Source: Thunnus maccoyii | Lineage: Eukaryota; Chordata; Actinopteri; Scombriformes; Scombridae | Assembly (NCBI RefSeq): GCF_910596095.1 | Contig: NC_056538.1 | Span: 9,294,001 to 9,358,000 of the forward strand | DNA: 64,000 bases | Direction of reading: 5' to 3' | Part shown: positions 26,990 to 40,002 of the stretch, in pieces | Position numbering within the stretch: position 1 is the stretch's first letter | Layout: each line of letters starts with the position of its first letter | The notes under the pieces: generated by a model | The model's input: only the letters and a program-made list of their open reading frames with translations | The model's database searches: none | What the model was told of the DNA's origin: nothing | Position numbers and translations under genes: made by a program

Positions 26990-28265
26990 ACATCATGTGC
27001 GTAATTGCCACAGGGGACCAGGGGACACGTCCCCCCCCCCACAATGTACGAAAGAGGGAAATTGGTTGAAGCTCATGAAACTGCATTGTCAGTTACTTTT
27101 CTGTGTTAAATTACACTCAGTCGGGTGGAGGCAGCATTGATTGCACTAGTACCTAATGACATCCCACAAAAGAAACAAAAGACAGAGACAGAGGAAAAGA
27201 GGCAGACAGAAAGCAGACTGATGAGATGCTGGTTCCAGGTTGGCACCAAGACACTGTATTACTCAAACAACACTCGCACACCAAATATTGTTGGCAGCAT
27301 GTCGCGGGTTGTGTTGAAGTTCATTATTTCAGAGTTTGTCAGGGGCGAGACAAAAAAGTTTGTAGAACTTGACTAGCAGCCAACCTCCATATCACTAGCT
27401 GTTGTCCTGAGGTCTCTGTCTCTTAACCCACTAATATTGTTTCTCCTGTCAGTGTTGCAGTGTTTACATGTATGTATGTATGTGTGTAGGTAAGTTTGTA
27501 AGTTAAAGAGCCAAACTGTTTATATCCCTAACAGGCAGGCATGATAATGTTTTATGTGTATAATTCTTGTTTGTCAGTACATAAATGATTTGATCCTCTA
27601 TCACTGCTCGCCTTGCAGTCAGAACAACTCAGCAACTATGAGTGAGTCGCTAGGGAAAAAGACTGGGCCAGATATAAGGCATTTCTTTACGAAACAGCCT
27701 AAAAGACAAGTGAGTTCCACAGACTGTCAGCATTGTTTAGGATGATTTTATTATCACATAGCACTGGCAAAGAGGGAAAGAATGTCTTTGCAGTTAAAGG
27801 CAATTCTGCACTTAATATTAACTACATGCTAGTGATTACACTGATTCTTTTCATTCTCTGTTTGTCTTACTCATCCTAATCACAAAACTGAAACAGATGA
27901 TGAATAAGTGTCGAATATAACATGTGCATATCTGTGATTTATTGAGCAATCATTAGAAGCACAAGTGAGGGAAAACAGATGTTAAATCTCATAAATCTTT
28001 CATTTAGTGTGCCTGTGCCTATGTGTGCATCTTAAGTTACACATTGCCTGTGGTAAAGATAATTGTGTTCATTTTAATCATGTGAGTCACATATCCATAT
28101 CCAATGTGCACACATGTCTCTGTCTTAGGATGAACAGAATTGTACGGGAAAGTCTGCTTTCTTTATCTCGCCACTATGCATCTGTTGCTGTAATTCATTT
28201 AGGAGAACCAGCATGTAGTCAGCATGGAGGAAAGGGATGGCAGGGACAGTGTAGCAGAGACAGAG
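26990..28265 (+). pseudogene. Two exon-like pieces, possibly the N-terminus of a hAT/ZMYM-type transposase-derived gene
   Basis: Exon A (27,619-27,709; CDS from ATG 27,638) lies between CTTGCAG and GTGAGT and encodes MSESLGKKTGPDIRHFFTKQ followed by PKRQ. Exon B (28,203-28,265) lies between TTTAG and GTGAGT, joins in phase 0, and encodes ENQHVVSMEERDGRDSVAE followed by TE. The I-x-x-F-F core followed by basic residues resembles a PIP-box-like segment and the opening of fish hAT/zinc-finger MYM-like proteins. A GC-rich leader about 600 bp upstream (GGGGACACGTCCCC, about 27,020) recalls the same kind of element. No transposase domain follows in the window. It could instead be the start of an unrecognised host gene. 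Confidence 0.35.
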
Positions 28266-31200
28266 GTGAGTTACCAAGTTATTTTTCTTGACCCCACCTG
28301 TTTTTTACGTCTGTGTTTTATAAGTGTGTATCCCCCGTATTGCACATCAATAAAGGTGGTGGTAAAGGTAATGGTGAGGTTAAAGATTGTGAAAAAAAGG
28401 TTGTTTAGTGAACATATGTGTTCAGAGTCAGAGTCAACAACTGTGAGAGAAATCTGAGCCTCAAATTTCCTACATTATCTGTGACACTTAAATTATACAT
28501 GCGCATATATTAAAGTTAGAAGCATGATTTTGGGCTTGCTTTAACAACTAAAAGTCTGTAACTTCACTGTCACACAGAGTGTGGGAACTTTGAGAGCTTC
28601 ACAGTCTTCTGCTTTGAATCTCTACTCAGATGAACAAAAGCTGATATACCAGCCATAGATATCACCACAGGCTGTTAAATTATTCCCGAACATCATTTCA
28701 CAGGATCTGTCAGGACAATTTTTGAAGTGCTGCTAAAACACAACTATGAAAGCAAATAAGTGCAATAATAATTTGAATTATATCAGCAATTATTATATCA
28801 CCACATTTTGAAATTTTATCACTACTGAATACTTTAATGTTGTTAAATACCACTGAATTTATTGCACTGAAATGTTTGACTTTGAAAACCACCTTTCCGA
28901 AATTACGTGGTCTGAATTTCAATAGTCACTTTCAAGTTGCTCAACTTCAAAAGCTTAATTTCCAGTATATATCTTGGATTTCTCAAATTCAGATAGAAAA
29001 TTCACCTCCCTAATATTCAAAAGCTATATTGAAGTTGTTGAATTAGCTCAAATCAGATCGGAAAGTTCTAATCAAGTCAAAAACTCTGAAACTGGTTGCT
29101 AAAATCCACTTGGTGAAATTCAGATGCTTAATATTCAGATCTGAACATAAAGGATAGATGGCACATGAATTCTCTCTCTGAGTTTGAGAACCCTAAAATA
29201 AATATATACTGGAAATGAAGTTTTTGGAATTGCAAAACTTGAAAGTGAGTATTCAGGATTTCACAAAGTGAAAATTCAGAAAGATGGTTTTGAAAGTCAG
29301 TGAAATAAATTCTGTGGTATTTAAATTTCAACATCAAGTATAGTAGTTATTAAATGTAAAAATTTGGTATTCAGTTGCTGATATGTTTCCAGTTATCATG
29401 GCACAACCAGATACATTATCCTCACTCACACACACTGTTATTCTCTAACTCACTCCCCACTCGGTCCCCCCCCCCAAAGTCTGAGTGAGGATTTCGCCCT
29501 TGCACCACATCATTCTTTGAAATAGTCAATTCATGTTGACATTGTTATTACTAATGTCCCATTACTCTCCCTTAACCCGTCCTAGAGCCGCCATCAGTTT
29601 AAACAACCATCTTCTTTTTTTGTCTTATATTTAACAGGAGGATTGTATCCAATTTAGCTTTCGCCCATTGTTGTTCATCTTTTTTTCTTAAGCTATTTGT
29701 AAAATGTCTGCCAGGGAGGCTGCAGTGGCGAGTGCAGTCATTTCTGCATACAGGGGAATGCAAAAGGCTACAACTCTCAGAGCGAGTTTGATTGGGGACA
29801 CAACATTTCATGCATGCGTGCAAACAGAAGAGGGGTTAGAGTGAAGGAAGGACAACCCAGTATTGGAGAGTGATCCAAACTGATTGTTCAACAGCTATAT
29901 TCAATACATTTCAACACAACTTTATTAATAGACAGAAAAACACTGTTAATCACAAAACTAAGAATGTGGTTATAAGCTTTAAAAAAAACTTGAAGTGGAA
30001 CTTGTTATATTAAGAAGTAACTATAAAAATCTCAAAAATACACCAGAGAATGGGGCTGTACTAAAGCATAAAAGCATAAAGAAAAAGTATTAGGACTTGA
30101 AAAGGTGGACAGCAGAGGGCATAAAGTGCATGTGCTCAGGTAGGTTCAACACGCTCATTCATTTCTTTGTGATTTGTTGATCACAAAGAGAACTCAGATC
30201 ACTCTGTTTCACTGCAACAGTCTTTAAACAGATCTTAACAACACTGCTCAGGCCGTTTCTGTCTTTCACTGTTAGACTGTGAAACCAGCAAATAAAATAA
30301 AAAGGTTAAAAGTCTCTCAATAAAAGGTTGATAAAAACAACAAAGAATAACTGAACTGACTGGAAAAAGAGTTGCATGTTTAGAGATGGTGCGCTCATCA
30401 ACATCAATAGTCATTGTTGCTTGATATGTTTGCTCATTAGCTCTCTGAAAGGGTTTTAGAGGTGGTAAGTTCACACAAAACCGCTTCTTTATCTAGATGT
30501 CATAACAGACTCATCATGAGTGTTCTCCTCCAAGGCTGTCGGGTTTCCTGAATAGAGTGTTTCTGTGTTTCTACCCTCCACCCTCCCTTGCAGCCGGTGT
30601 CATGTGGAACAAAAGTGTATGGACAAACATTCCATTATTGTGTTACGCTTGTTAAAGCTCCTCCAATAGCTGGGATCTACTTTAAAGGCTTTTTTTGTAG
30701 GATAGTGGACAAATAGGACACACACGCACACACATATGCACAGTGTGTCAGTGGGGTTTGTACTATCTGGCATTATCAGTTAAGTCTGTTCAATATCCTC
30801 GTATATTAATGCGTGTTGGAGAGTGAGGAGATGGATCTTCATGTTTGTGTGTGGGTGGGTAGGTATGCCCGTGTGTGTTTGTGTGAGTGACGGTGAATCT
30901 GGCCTCTCATATTCTGGCAAAACTATCTGGGGCTGGAGTGGATTTGCATATTGAGCACAAATACAAAGCAGTGTGCAGCGCAGTGGACAGTGTTTCCCTG
31001 CCCCCCCCCATCACCAGGCTCCAGGCTGTCAGAGAGGGCAACCAGATAAGACAGTGGAGACATGGATTAAAGGTTGAAGGGGCACAGCAGCATATGGTGC
31101 CCCCTGATATCCATGCCCCTTATATTGTTGTTGGACTAACACCGCCTACGTAATCACCACAAGAAGAATGTCTCACAGGATGTAAGAAAACAGTGCTCGT

Positions 31201-32985
31201 CTTCTTTTCCTTTCGGTTTAGAATATGTTTAGAATATGCTCGCAACAGGTTTCAGCGGTCAAAGGGTCATCAAACTAAACCGATAAAAAATGAAAATGAC
31301 AAGTCAAGCAGAGACGATCAGTTTGAGCCACAAAAAAACACTGTTTACAGGAAATGTGGTCCTCTTGTTATTTTAACATCTCAGAAAATGCTAGAATGTG
31401 AATAGAAAGTCAAGAGAAAAATGGGAAAAAAGTCAAAGCTGCTGTTCAGGCTTATGTCCCTCAATGAAAAAACAATGAACTGCAACACTACATAGTGTTC
31501 ATACTGCTATTTTTGCATTATTAATTTTGTTCTTTAATTTAATGTTCAATCTTTTTTAATAATCAAAAAGATACACAGATATTTTTTTTTCCTTTTTGTT
31601 AAAAATGAAAGTAATGAGTCCTAAAACCAAAAGGTCAAAGGTTCAATGCACTTAACATCCACATAACATGTGAGTCCTTGCCAACAGACCTAGTTGCTCA
31701 CTGTAGGTCTCTGTATACCAGCACTAGCTAAAATGCCTCGACTATAATGTGAAATTACAGTAGTGGTACGCATAGTTACCATTAATAACCCATCAAATAG
31801 CTCTTTGACACCAAACTCCCCTCACCAACAAACCACAAAACACTCCAAAAGAGGATGCAATACAAAGGTCGACCCAAGCAACCCAAATACAAATAATCAA
31901 ATACATACACTCTTGAATATGCAAACTGTAGTAATGCTATGAAGTGTTACTATGAAGGTTTTTGTAGTCCTCATGTGTCTGCTGTGGCCTGTGTGTTTTT
32001 GTATATGTTTATGTAGGTGTGTGCACATATTGTAAATGTACAGTAAGTCTGTGAAACGTGTTTTCAAATGTATCTGTATGCGTGTGCTCCCCAGTTTGTC
32101 CCACCTGTGCCCCCTCCTGTTCTACTGGACACAACGGTGACAACGTTGAGGTGAAGTCTGCTGTAACAATGCACAGATGGGATCTCTCGCTCTTGCCTCT
32201 CTCTCTCTGTCTGTCTCTCTCTCTCTCTCTCTGCCTCACTTTCTCTCACTGTGTGCCTTAACGCACCATTCATCCTAGCTGTTCATATGCATCAGATTTG
32301 ACATGCTCATTCGCTGTCTGCAAGGACAGAACAACCAGGGACCACTTTTCAGCCTCATCCCTGGAAAGTCATTTGTGTGTCGGCTGAGTGTGTGGGAGGG
32401 TAGAGTAAAAGAGACAGAAATTTGGAGTGCGTGATAGAGAGACACGGAGAGAAACAGCGAGTGAAAAAGAACGACAGTGAAAGTGAGTGCAATTGGAAAA
32501 AGAATGATGTAAAGGGAGGCAAACACAGGGGTGCGAGGAGGATGAAGAGAAAAGTAGAGGGATGTAGACATTATAGAGAGAGGAAAAAGGAAATTGTAGG
32601 AGTATTTTGAAAGAATGACAAGTGAGAGACAGAGAACGCAAGAACAACACTAGCGAGAGAGCAGGGCTCCGGGGCGCTGTACAAAAGAGGGACTAATAAT
32701 GAAACTAAGGAGAGCTGCTGCGCAACCTTTCCAACGGGGAGAGATTCAGGCAGTAAACACACATTTACAGAGAAGCCAAAGTGTGTACACTGAAGAGCTC
32801 GTCTCCCACTCCTGCAGGGACATCTCATTTCAGTGTCCGCACTTTGTGGTTTCTTGGATTAGCTTCACACATACACCACTAACTACAGCTGGCCTTATTG
32901 CAGCAATGTTTTTGTTGAAGGACAATTTCAGTTTATTGCAACTTATATTAACTTAATTAAGTAATTTGATCTGTTCTCTTGGCTA
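28266..32985. other. Gene-free stretch
   Basis: It contains a long foldback repeat (28.82-29.35 kb), a short CT-rich microsatellite (about 32,199-32,232) and open frames in low-complexity DNA. I see no splice-bounded coding piece that I would support. Confidence 0.5.
28818..29352. repeat. Long imperfect inverted repeat (foldback element)
   Basis: The left arm (about 28,818-29,010) reads into the reverse complement of the right arm (about 29,160-29,352) for roughly 180-190 nt at perhaps three-quarters identity. Matching blocks include AAATACCACTGAATTTATT with AAATACCACAGAATTTATT, TCACTTTCAAGTT (identical) and TTTCCAGTATATAT (identical). The centre of about 150 nt is AT-rich. It has no coding potential and is probably a MITE of the foldback type. 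Confidence 0.65.
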
Positions 32986-32988
32986 CAG

Positions 32989-33061
32989 TAACATTGCACT
33001 CACCAAAGAGTTTGATGAGATCTGTAAAGGCGAAGACATCATGTCAACAAAGACCAATAGG
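32989..33061 (+). CDS. Isolated exon-like piece, unrecognised
   Basis: A pyrimidine-rich tract ending CTACAG precedes 73 nt that end at GTAAGA. In the frame entered with two carried-over bases, the piece is fully open and reads NIALTKEFDEICKGEDIM followed by STKTNR. Composition is protein-like rather than low-complexity and both splice signals are good. I found no partner exon to either side, and a SINE begins about 20 bp downstream. It may be an exon of a gene otherwise outside my reading, a relic, or chance. Confidence 0.3.
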
Positions 33062-33081
33062 GTAAGAAACCTGGGCTTTCT

Positions 33082-33244
33082 CTGCAGTCTAGTGGTCTAA
33101 GACACATAATATATAATTGCAACATTCCTGGTTCGATTCTGGATGGGGATCTTTGTTGCATGTCATCCCCCTTACTGTTTCCCTATATATATATAGATAT
33201 ATCTAATGTCAACTGTCAAATAAAGGCAAAATGCCCTAAAAATG
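33082..33244 (+). mobile_element. tRNA-derived SINE
   Basis: A tRNA-like head (TCTAGTGGTCTAAG, a degenerate A-box region) is followed about 35 bp on by a B box (GGTTCGATTC, 33,130). Then come GTTGCATGTCATCCCC and a tail with TCAAATAAAGGCAAAATGCCC. This architecture and the CATGTCATCCCC segment fit a common teleost tRNA-derived SINE. Confidence 0.75.
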
Positions 33245-34724
33245 TTTTAAATGGACAGGGTTTGGTTATATTTTTACTGTTTGCATTCAATTTCTCTTCA
33301 AAATACCTGGGGGTTTATATGTACAGTAAGATGGTCTGACTGTGTCAGCGTTTTGTCTCTCATCTTACTTTTTTTTTTGCAATGTCCCCATGTTCCCACA
33401 TCTCAGCAATTAACTTATGATGAAATGTTATTACCAGAAGTTCCCTTTAACTCTTCTCTGCCACCTTGCTGCCTTCAGCATTGTATTTCTTTATGATGTT
33501 GATCACAAAGTTAATAGATTCTGAGAGCACTCACACTGAATGAGAAAGAACGAGCACAAATAAAACAGCAGAGTTTTACCCCAGCAGTCAGTTTATGAAT
33601 TACCTATGGCAGTGAAAAGCCCTGGGCATATTTAATGCAGGAGAATCTGTCCCCTTTTTCACTTTGTTCCCCTCTATTCTCTCTCCTCTTTGCAGTATTC
33701 TGCATTTTTCTCCACTAGCAGCATGACATTAGTTGGTGTCGAGACAGGCGGAGGGATTTCGAGTTAAGTTCCTCCGCTCACCCTGACCACACTTTTTCTG
33801 AAGAAGCAGGATTATTCAATCTTGAAAGGTAAAGGATCTGACTAAACTAGCTGCTGTCAGAGGGATAAAAACATGATTTTCACAAGACATTTTCACAAAC
33901 ACAGAGTAGGACAGTAGCAGCAAAAAGCTTGCAATGCTGTCTCCATTCGGTCTAAAACCACATCATGTTTTAGACCTCTGACCGTCAGAAGCTTTTAAAA
34001 ACTCAAAGGAGAGAAGTAATTTCTATAGGTGCTCTCAGCGAAGCACCTAACAGTGTAGGTAGCCATTACAGAAGAGCACAGACAACCCATCGTGCGCAAC
34101 GATGAGCAATTTACAAAATTACATTCCTCTGGAATATGAAATTATCTACAGTGTATTTTTAGAGCATGCGCAATTATCTGGTCAAGGCAACTCAATGGAC
34201 CACCATGCACTCAAAGCAGGTCACAGGATCTGCATTATCTCGCAATGTGACACCAGCGAGTTCAGCCGCTGGGTTCATCAAGAGCTGTAGGGTCATTTAG
34301 TTGTTGTGTGGATCGATTAACAATCAATTTCAAATTAGTGATGCAAGGCCACAGTACCCCCGGGAGTACAGTTTAAAAGACCTGCATGCACAGTAGTCCT
34401 TGCTTCAGGACTCATGTCAGGAAAGTCTGACCTAAAACTACCCACAGCTGAGTCTGCATCATTCCTCCAGGGCTCCTGTAAATGCAGCGCCCACAACAAC
34501 ATTTTATGTAGCTGTCAGTCATAAAGTTATTAGTGGGAATGGACTGCTTGTTTTCCAGGAGGGAGATTTTTTTTTTATTGTGCTACACACTTCAGTGCTG
34601 TGAAATCTGTGCAATTTAGAAATGTTGAAGATGACTGATCACATCATCATCATCATAATATGTCCTCATCTCCCTTCTCCCCCAGTTTAGCTGAGTCTGG
34701 ATTGTGTCAAGGGCTAAAATGTAT

Positions 34725-34965
34725 GATTAATCATTCCCTCAAATTAGTAATTTGTGCTCTCAAATTTCAAGTCATTCCCTTCAAATTACACCAGTAATTT
34801 GTGCATGCAATGTGCAGTACTTATCACATTCCTTCAATTTAGCAATTTGTACCCTGGAATTACTTAATTTGCTCCATGGAACTATTTAATTTTCTCCCTA
34901 AAATTGCTGATTTGGGATCTTAAATTACTTAATCCATTTCTGTCTAATTAAATTAGTTTACTGCT
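34725..34965. repeat. Degenerate AT-rich minisatellite
   Basis: About eight diverged units of roughly 25-35 bp, each built around CAAATTAGTAATTTGTGCTC-like cores (each core itself a near-palindrome), follow one another. The spacing is irregular and the units are too diverged for recent slippage. Confidence 0.55.
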
Positions 34966-34990
34966 GCTTCTGACACGAATATGTGTATTT

Positions 34991-34998
34991 ACATATAT

Positions 34999-35054
<56 letters not shown>
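34991..35054. repeat. (AC)n/(AT)n microsatellite
   Basis: A short AC run passes into about 23 uninterrupted AT dinucleotides. Confidence 0.95.
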
Positions 35055-35056
<2 letters not shown>

Positions 35057-36717
35057 ACATCTTTGGTGTACTTCAGTTTCGGTTGTAACACAATGGGTTA
35101 CTGCTGGCATCATTGCATGTTTTTAAGGACACTGTTGAGATTGTATCACTGTATTTACTATCACTTTCTGGAAATGTATTATAAATTCTATGAATTAAGG
35201 GCATAAATGACTGATTAAGGGTAATGCTTTATCAGAAACAACCATCAAATGAACTTTTTAAGCTGCGTATCATGTAGTTGCAGGCAGTAAGGGTGAGCTT
35301 GTTCTTGAAATGTGCCCATTCTTCAGTTTATTTCCAAAAACTGTGACCGACCAAGTCACAAGAGCTATTTACGAATTCACCCCCTGCAGAAAAATGAACA
35401 GCTGAACAGACTGAGTTTCCTTTCATCTTAGCATTAAGCTCACTGGAGAGCATGAATCTGCCTAATGAACCCAAAAGACAATCTGACTGTCTGGAACCTG
35501 GAGAACTGTGATTGGTGGATCAAACTGATGAGGTCATTACAATCCAGGGAAACCTTGATCCTTTGGGATCCAACGTAATTTATTTGCCAGGGGAATAAGA
35601 GGCACACACCCTGCCTGTTAGCACACACTTGTGGGAATAATGTGTGTGTGGGAGCATTTCCTTCGCCATTGATCTGAGCTCATAAAGGCTTACAATGATA
35701 AACACGGTAACTATTCTTGGTAATACCAGAGATCAACTTAATGACTCTCTGGCAGATACTGATTGAGAGCTGCAATATATCACAAACACACACACAGAGA
35801 CATGAATGGTGTAGGAGGGCTTTTGTAAAATGTAAGTCAATTCACATTGATTATTACAAACCTGAAAGTTTCAGTAGGAGTCGTAAAGATACAGAGAACA
35901 GGAATATTTCTGTGAGGTTTGTGAGGATAAATAAAGTAAAGAAAGTCTTTTAATTCAAGCATAATGTGTAGCCTGTGATGCTGCAACATACATCTTGGTG
36001 GTTAAATGAAAACTGGGCAATTTTTTAACAATAATGTGATATTGAGAAGCATCCTGTACAAGAATTGGAATCAACTATTTATGTGCAAAGAAACAATAAT
36101 TATTCTTGTTAGAGCAGAGTCAGTGTGTGACTAGTTTAGAGCGCTGACTCACACTCATGACTTTGCTCAGATTTTATCACTCCTTTTGGTCATGCTGAGC
36201 TCTTGTAATAATCACTGATAAGAAATGACTAAACTCATGAACATGACTATGACATTTCATGAATTTGAAAAGCTTGCTTACATGTTTTGTGTGAGAAAAC
36301 AACAAACTATAACCGATCCATAGTTGGAAAGAGTTGAACATTTTTAAAAGCTTTTTTTTTTTTTTCTAATTTTTTTAACCACACTTTTCAAGACTCTTAA
36401 CTTAGCCACCCATATTTCTATGCCTGTATCTGTATGTACCCAATATGTCCTGAGTTACTGCTGTGATGTGGGAGTCCTGTCAGCAAACGTCCTGTCAAAC
36501 CTCAAGTGCCAGCAAAGCAAAGCTGCTCATTTCAAGGAGAGGATCTTCAAGGTGCCATGACATGAAGAAGACATCCGCTTTAAATATGTATAAGCCCAGA
36601 ACTCTTCTCACACACACACGCACGCACGCACACACTCTAAATGAGAACCTAAAAGATAGCCTTTACCAAATGCCACATGTACTGCATGTTACGGATCAAA
36701 GATTCTTTTATATACAC

Positions 36718-36931
36718 TTAAAGGTGCAGTGTGTTGAATGTAGTGACATCTAGCGGAACAGACTTTGCAGAAATGGAATATAATATTCATAAGTATGTTT
36801 TAATTAGTGTTTAATCCCATGAAAATAATAATCATGTTTTCATTAGCTTAGAATGAGCCCTTTATATCTACATAGGGAGCTGGTCCTCTTCCACGGAGGC
36901 CACCATGTTGCACTAACATGTTTCTACAATA
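36718..36931. mobile_element. MITE fragment, left-hand part
   Basis: It starts TTAAAGGTGCAGTGTGTTG and includes ACATCTAGCGGAACAGACT and the 31-nt block identical to the copy at 17.93 kb. It breaks off after CATGTTTCTACA. It has the same orientation as the 17.9-kb copy and supplies the half missing there. Confidence 0.7.
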
Positions 36932-39900
36932 GTAATTTCAGTGACTTTGATTCACTGATGAAATGTCTTCATCACTCAATTAAATTAAAATGCTTTAAAA
37001 CAACAGCACAATACCTCTGCACAGAATGAAGAAGTGTTGACAGAGTTGCTTAACTGACTGCAATGAACTTCCACTGTAAAGTGTTTGGTACTTGAAATGT
37101 TAGAGAGGTACAAACCTGGATCTGAAACAAGTTTGACAAGTGTATTGAGTGCCTCCAGATGAGCTTCTGCTTTAATAAGTGACACCCCACCTCCCCAACG
37201 CCCTTTTTCATCATCTAACTCAATGCAGTTAAAAACACAATTTATCACATTTCAGCATGATCACCATCACCCTGCTCCCTACACGCGTATGATTCACTCA
37301 TGATCCTCTCATTTGCCACTCTGATTAAAGGTACAACCAACCCGAAAAACCTCAAAGCCACAAACCTCTAAACCCCAAAACCTCTGTGAACTGACCACAT
37401 CAGATGTTTGCCCCAGATGCTTGGCCAACTGCCGCGCAGCGAGAACAGCCTGTGGACTCTTTGGGGCCTAGTTTAATGTGTGCTTAAGAGACCGTGGGAC
37501 TGGGCAAACGCTGTGCTCTCTCTCCTCCAAATATCTGCCCATCATTTATTCATTCACACTCCCAGGATGGCCGCTGCCGCCATCATCTGAGGACCCCGTC
37601 GTCTGAAGTCCTCTGCGCCTCTGTCGCTCACACATACACACGCGGACGCACACACGCACATGCACTTTGCAAGCGGTCCCAGGGGTCTTTTAATTTTTTG
37701 AGAGGTTATTTTTAGTGAGAAAAATAATCGAGGTGGAAAGTTCCATCTGTCCAACACTCTTGTTCCAGCTGCTCCTTTTTAGCAGCAGGCGGAAAGAGGA
37801 AGAAAAAAAAAACGCTACTTATCTGATAAATCTGACACAGACAGGATTTTTCATCATACGCACTCTCCATGAGCAGGATTTTTTAATTGAGAGGCTTCTT
37901 TTAAGTAAGATGCTAGGTGTGTGACATTTAAAAGAAAAAAAAACACTGCAAGATCGCCTAGGGTTACAAAAGTGGGAGTATGTTTAAATGGCTTACTGTG
38001 CTGTTCAAAGCTCTTGTTACTGTGTTACCTCTCATTTTTTATTATCTGTAACTACCTGCAAAAAAAATCTAAGAGAGTAAAACAAAGCAGCTCTGAAGAG
38101 GCAATAGAAGCATTGCAGCAGCAAGCATGATTCTGTTGATTTTCAGACCTGCCACACATTATTATATACAGTATAGTTCTTGAGATAGTATTGAAACAAT
38201 GGTTTTATGAACCTAGACATAAAAAAATCACTTTTCAAACTAGTCTGTCTTTATGGCCAGCTAAGTGTCTTTTCTGTAGCTCACCAAAACCACTGCTACT
38301 GTGAACCCAGTGCAACTGAGTGGCATAAATCACATTTGAGTGATGGATTTATTGAGAAATGAAATCGGAAAACTGAGCAAAGGAGACGATGTAAACAACA
38401 AACAGACCAGACTCTCTATGTAATTTCATACCAGAACTTTCAGCAGAGCCTCAAAGGTTAACAAGCTCACAGAAGAAAGTGAAGAAGGGTAACTGGTCTC
38501 AGTTCAGCTTTGATGCCAACATGAATGCCCTGAATGTCAATGAGCAAGAGAAAGATTCCATGTTGTCTTTCTTTTTATGCTCCAGCACTCCTCCGTCCTC
38601 ACTGGACTCTTTATTTCAAACATATGGACAGCAGGATGGAAGCCCGGAGCCTAATGTGAACATTTCAGTGTATGCAAATTTGAAATGTTCTATAAGATCT
38701 ATTATGCAGACAACCAAAACAAACAGCAGCAGTAGTTGAAAAGTTCAGAGCCACCACCTCCTCTTGAATTTAATTTGCTGAATTGATTGGACCTCCGCAT
38801 CGGTCCCTGCCACACCCTTGAGGGTTGATTTGGATGAATCGTTAAATCGGGGCATGGACAGAGCAGCTCTGTGTTGATATCGCCTGGAGGGTACATTGTG
38901 ACAACAGCTGAACCGATCAGTTTATTAGCATAAAGCCTCTACTGTTTATTATTCTAACTTTTAGAAACTTTCTTCAAACACTTCAAGCAGTGCAGATCTA
39001 ACTAACTTTTCTTCGGTGTATCGCTGCGAGATTCCCATTGCTAATTGAGAAGAGGGGATGCAATATTTATGTGTAACTCGGGAGCGTTGATGGTTGAAGA
39101 CGGACATGACATATCCCCTAACTAATGCTGAAAGTACGAAGGGGGCCCTGCCATAAACTTGGCCGTGACTAACGCCTGTCAAAATCACTTATAAATTTTC
39201 CCTTCCTCCTGTCATAGTTGCTCACAGTTTCCTGGTCTTCCAAAACTTTCCTCTTTAGCTCTCTTAAATGTTTACTGTACGTCCACAGCCATAAAAACAT
39301 ACCGGGTGGCACGTCCATTAAGATCAAGACAAAAAAAAAACCCAAAACGATAAATATATGCGAGGTAAATGTGAAGTGACTCAGGCTTCATTGTGTAATA
39401 ACCCAAAACGATCCAGTATCGGCTAATGTAATGAGCTAATCCAATCAATTCAGTGACAATGTATGACATGCAAAAAGTGGAGGTCAGTACACAAAGCCAA
39501 AACAAGCAAACCACAATCAATACTGAGTTTGCTGCATCAGAATTTATTTATAGAAACACTGGCAGCTCCCCACCAAGACGCAAGAGGAGAGAGGAAAAAC
39601 TGTTAATAGAGCTGCTGAGAGTCATTTGTAGACTTGACCCTTCAGTTATTGCAGTGGCTGAGGTTCCTGTGGAATGGCCACAATGCACTGTTTTCATTTT
39701 GAACCATTTTGTCAGACAATGGACCAGACTGATCAAATCAAATAAACTTGTGTATATATGTGTGTGTGAGTGTGTATATATGTGTGTGTGTGTGTGTGTG
39801 AGTGTGTACGTGTAACCCTGAGTAAAGCTGACAAGACACCATATATCCACTCACTGCAGAGGTATACAGCTAAATAAGTGAGCAGTGGAGTGAAACACCT

Positions 39901-39959
39901 GGGCAATCAGGGCTAAATTCAATCTCTGTCCAAGTTCTGTCCAAATTGACATGTCAGGC

Positions 39960-39960
<1 letters not shown>

Positions 39961-39999
<39 letters not shown>
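39961..39999. repeat. (GT)n microsatellite
   Basis: About 19 GT units. Open frames translating as His-Thr runs across this tract are artefacts. Confidence 0.95.
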
Positions 40000-40002
<3 letters not shown>

